A stretch of 33,349 nucleotides of DNA, from the IMG/VR virus record IMGVR_UViG_3300046794_000698, positions 1 through 33,349 of that record; one strand, written 5' to 3'. Below, one piece after another: positions 32,363 through 33,349 of the stretch (positions are counted from its first letter, which is position 1; each line of letters starts with the position of its first letter). The notes beneath the pieces were generated by a model. It saw only the letters and a program-made list of their open reading frames with translations, did no database searches and was not told the origin of the DNA. A program made the translations under genes and the position numbers. Source of the DNA: a virus.

Positions 32363-33349
32363 ATGTCGATTAAGAAGCTCGATGATGGTCGTTATGAAGT
32401 GGACGTCAGACCGCAGGGAGCCGAGGGAAAACGGATCCGGCGGAAGTTTGAAACCAAAGGCGAGGCGTCAATTTTTGAACGTCACATATTGGTTAATTTT
32501 CACAACAAAGAATGGGTCGAAAAGCCAGCAGATCGCCGTAAATTGACGGCGTTATTAGACCGTTGGTGGGTGTATCACGGCAAGAGTCACATCAGAGGGG
32601 AGATAGAGCACGGCCGGTTAAAGGCAATCATTGCGAAACTAGCTGAAATGGGAGTATCCAGAGCGGATCAGTTAACGAGGAAAGCTATCTTAGATTACCG
32701 AGTCCATATGCTGAATCAAGGGCTGAAAGCTTCTAGCGTTAATCGCCACCATGCGATTTTAAGCGGAATGTTTACTAAGCTAATTGATGCTGAGGAGTAT
32801 CACTCACAGCATCCGTTTAAGGACATAAAGCAGTTTAAAGAACCTGAATCAGAAATGGCTTTCCTTGCAAAAGAGGAAATCTGCACTCTTCTTGATCTGC
32901 TCGATGGTGATGACCGTAAAGCTGTATTAATTTGTTTGGCGACTGGTGGGCGCTGGGGCGAGGTTGCTAGTTTGAAGGGTGAGCACATCATCAACAACAT
33001 GTTAACGTTCATGAAGACGAAGAACGGTAAACGCCGCACAATTCCTCTGTCGGCCGAGTTGGTTAGTCAGGTGAAAATCAAGGCTACTGGCCTGTTGTAT
33101 AGCCCAGATTATAAGAACGTTCGAAATGTGCTCCGCCGGATGAAGCCAGACCTCCCCGATGGTCAGGCAGTACATGTGTTTAGGCACACATTCGCCACAC
33201 ATTTTATGATGAATGGGGGTAACATTATTACATTGCAGAGGATACTCGGGCACTCAACGATACAGCAGACCATGATTTACGCGCATTTTGCGCCAGACTT
33301 TTTACATGATGCTGTAGCGTTAAATCCGCTCAATGGAATGTCCATATAA
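32363..33349 (+). CDS. int: tyrosine integrase
   Basis: This 328-residue protein (P2 Int: 337) inserts and excises the phage. The N-terminal arm-binding domain is MSIKKLDDGRYEVDVRP; the catalytic residues are R197, H271-x2-R274, H297 and the nucleophile Y306 (LGHSTIQQTMIYAHFAP). GGAGGG stands 8 bases before the ATG. The frame ends at the last base of the window with its stop codon, so attP/attL is just outside. Confidence 0.96.
   Translation: MSIKKLDDGRYEVDVRPQGAEGKRIRRKFETKGEASIFERHILVNFHNKEWVEKPADRRKLTALLDRWWVYHGKSHIRGEIEHGRLKAIIAKLAEMGVSRADQLTRKAILDYRVHMLNQGLKASSVNRHHAILSGMFTKLIDAEEYHSQHPFKDIKQFKEPESEMAFLAKEEICTLLDLLDGDDRKAVLICLATGGRWGEVASLKGEHIINNMLTFMKTKNGKRRTIPLSAELVSQVKIKATGLLYSPDYKNVRNVLRRMKPDLPDGQAVHVFRHTFATHFMMNGGNIITLQRILGHSTIQQTMIYAHFAPDFLHDAVALNPLNGMSI

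Noticed and set aside
1-33349. CRISPR array, tRNA or insertion sequence
   Set aside because: No regularly spaced repeats, cloverleaf sequence or transposase was seen. The attachment sites must lie beyond the window edges.

Overview
The window is a nearly complete temperate phage genome of the P2 family (Peduovirus-like tailed phage with a contractile tail), read from the late gene ogr at the left edge to the integrase at the right edge. Gene order, gene lengths and several diagnostic signals match P2: a -1 frameshift heptamer in gpE, the gpO protease triad at residues 19/48/107, a 19-base cos sequence next to the portal gene, and the paired tyrosines of gpA. The host is most likely an Enterobacterales bacterium; I cannot name the genus. 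Both window edges coincide with gene ends, so the attachment sites lie outside.

Layout. 1-6627 (minus strand): ogr, tail genes D, U, T, E/E', FII and FI. 6628-6901: a non-coding spacer with a terminator facing against the genes. 6902-10760: a host-recognition block that differs from P2, with a gpH-type fibre, a LamG-like protein and a large SGNH-esterase tailspike; no gpG/Tfa chaperone is seen. 10764-13257: baseplate and spike genes I, J, W and V. 13331-14062: an AT-rich two-helix membrane protein inserted as a cargo gene. 14105-16449: tail completion genes S and R, then the lysis genes (Rz1-like, Rz-like, SAR endolysin K, holin Y) and tail gene X. 16449-19912: head genes L, M, N and O. 20073-22879 (plus strand): terminase P and portal Q, then a terminator, the cos site and three short repeats.

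23354-26496 is an AT-rich island at the place where P2 carries its tin and old exclusion genes. It holds a D12-class adenine methyltransferase (plus strand) facing a two-gene operon (minus strand). That operon encodes a ParB-like protein and a protein with a possible PD-(D/E)XK-like nuclease motif. A hairpin spanning both stop codons separates the two units. This is the best candidate for an undescribed defence or restriction-modification system in the window.

26668-31888 (minus strand) is the early operon: cox, a small Fil-like gene, replication gene B, a DUF2732 gene, a small unknown gene, a TraR/DksA-like zinc finger, a DUF5405 gene, a gene resembling tRNA/DNA guanine transglycosylases (TGT/DpdA-like), and the rolling-circle initiator A. 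The transglycosylase-like gene is translationally coupled to A and is the second major point of interest. 31994-33349 (plus strand) carries the repressor C and the integrase, divergent from cox across a control region.
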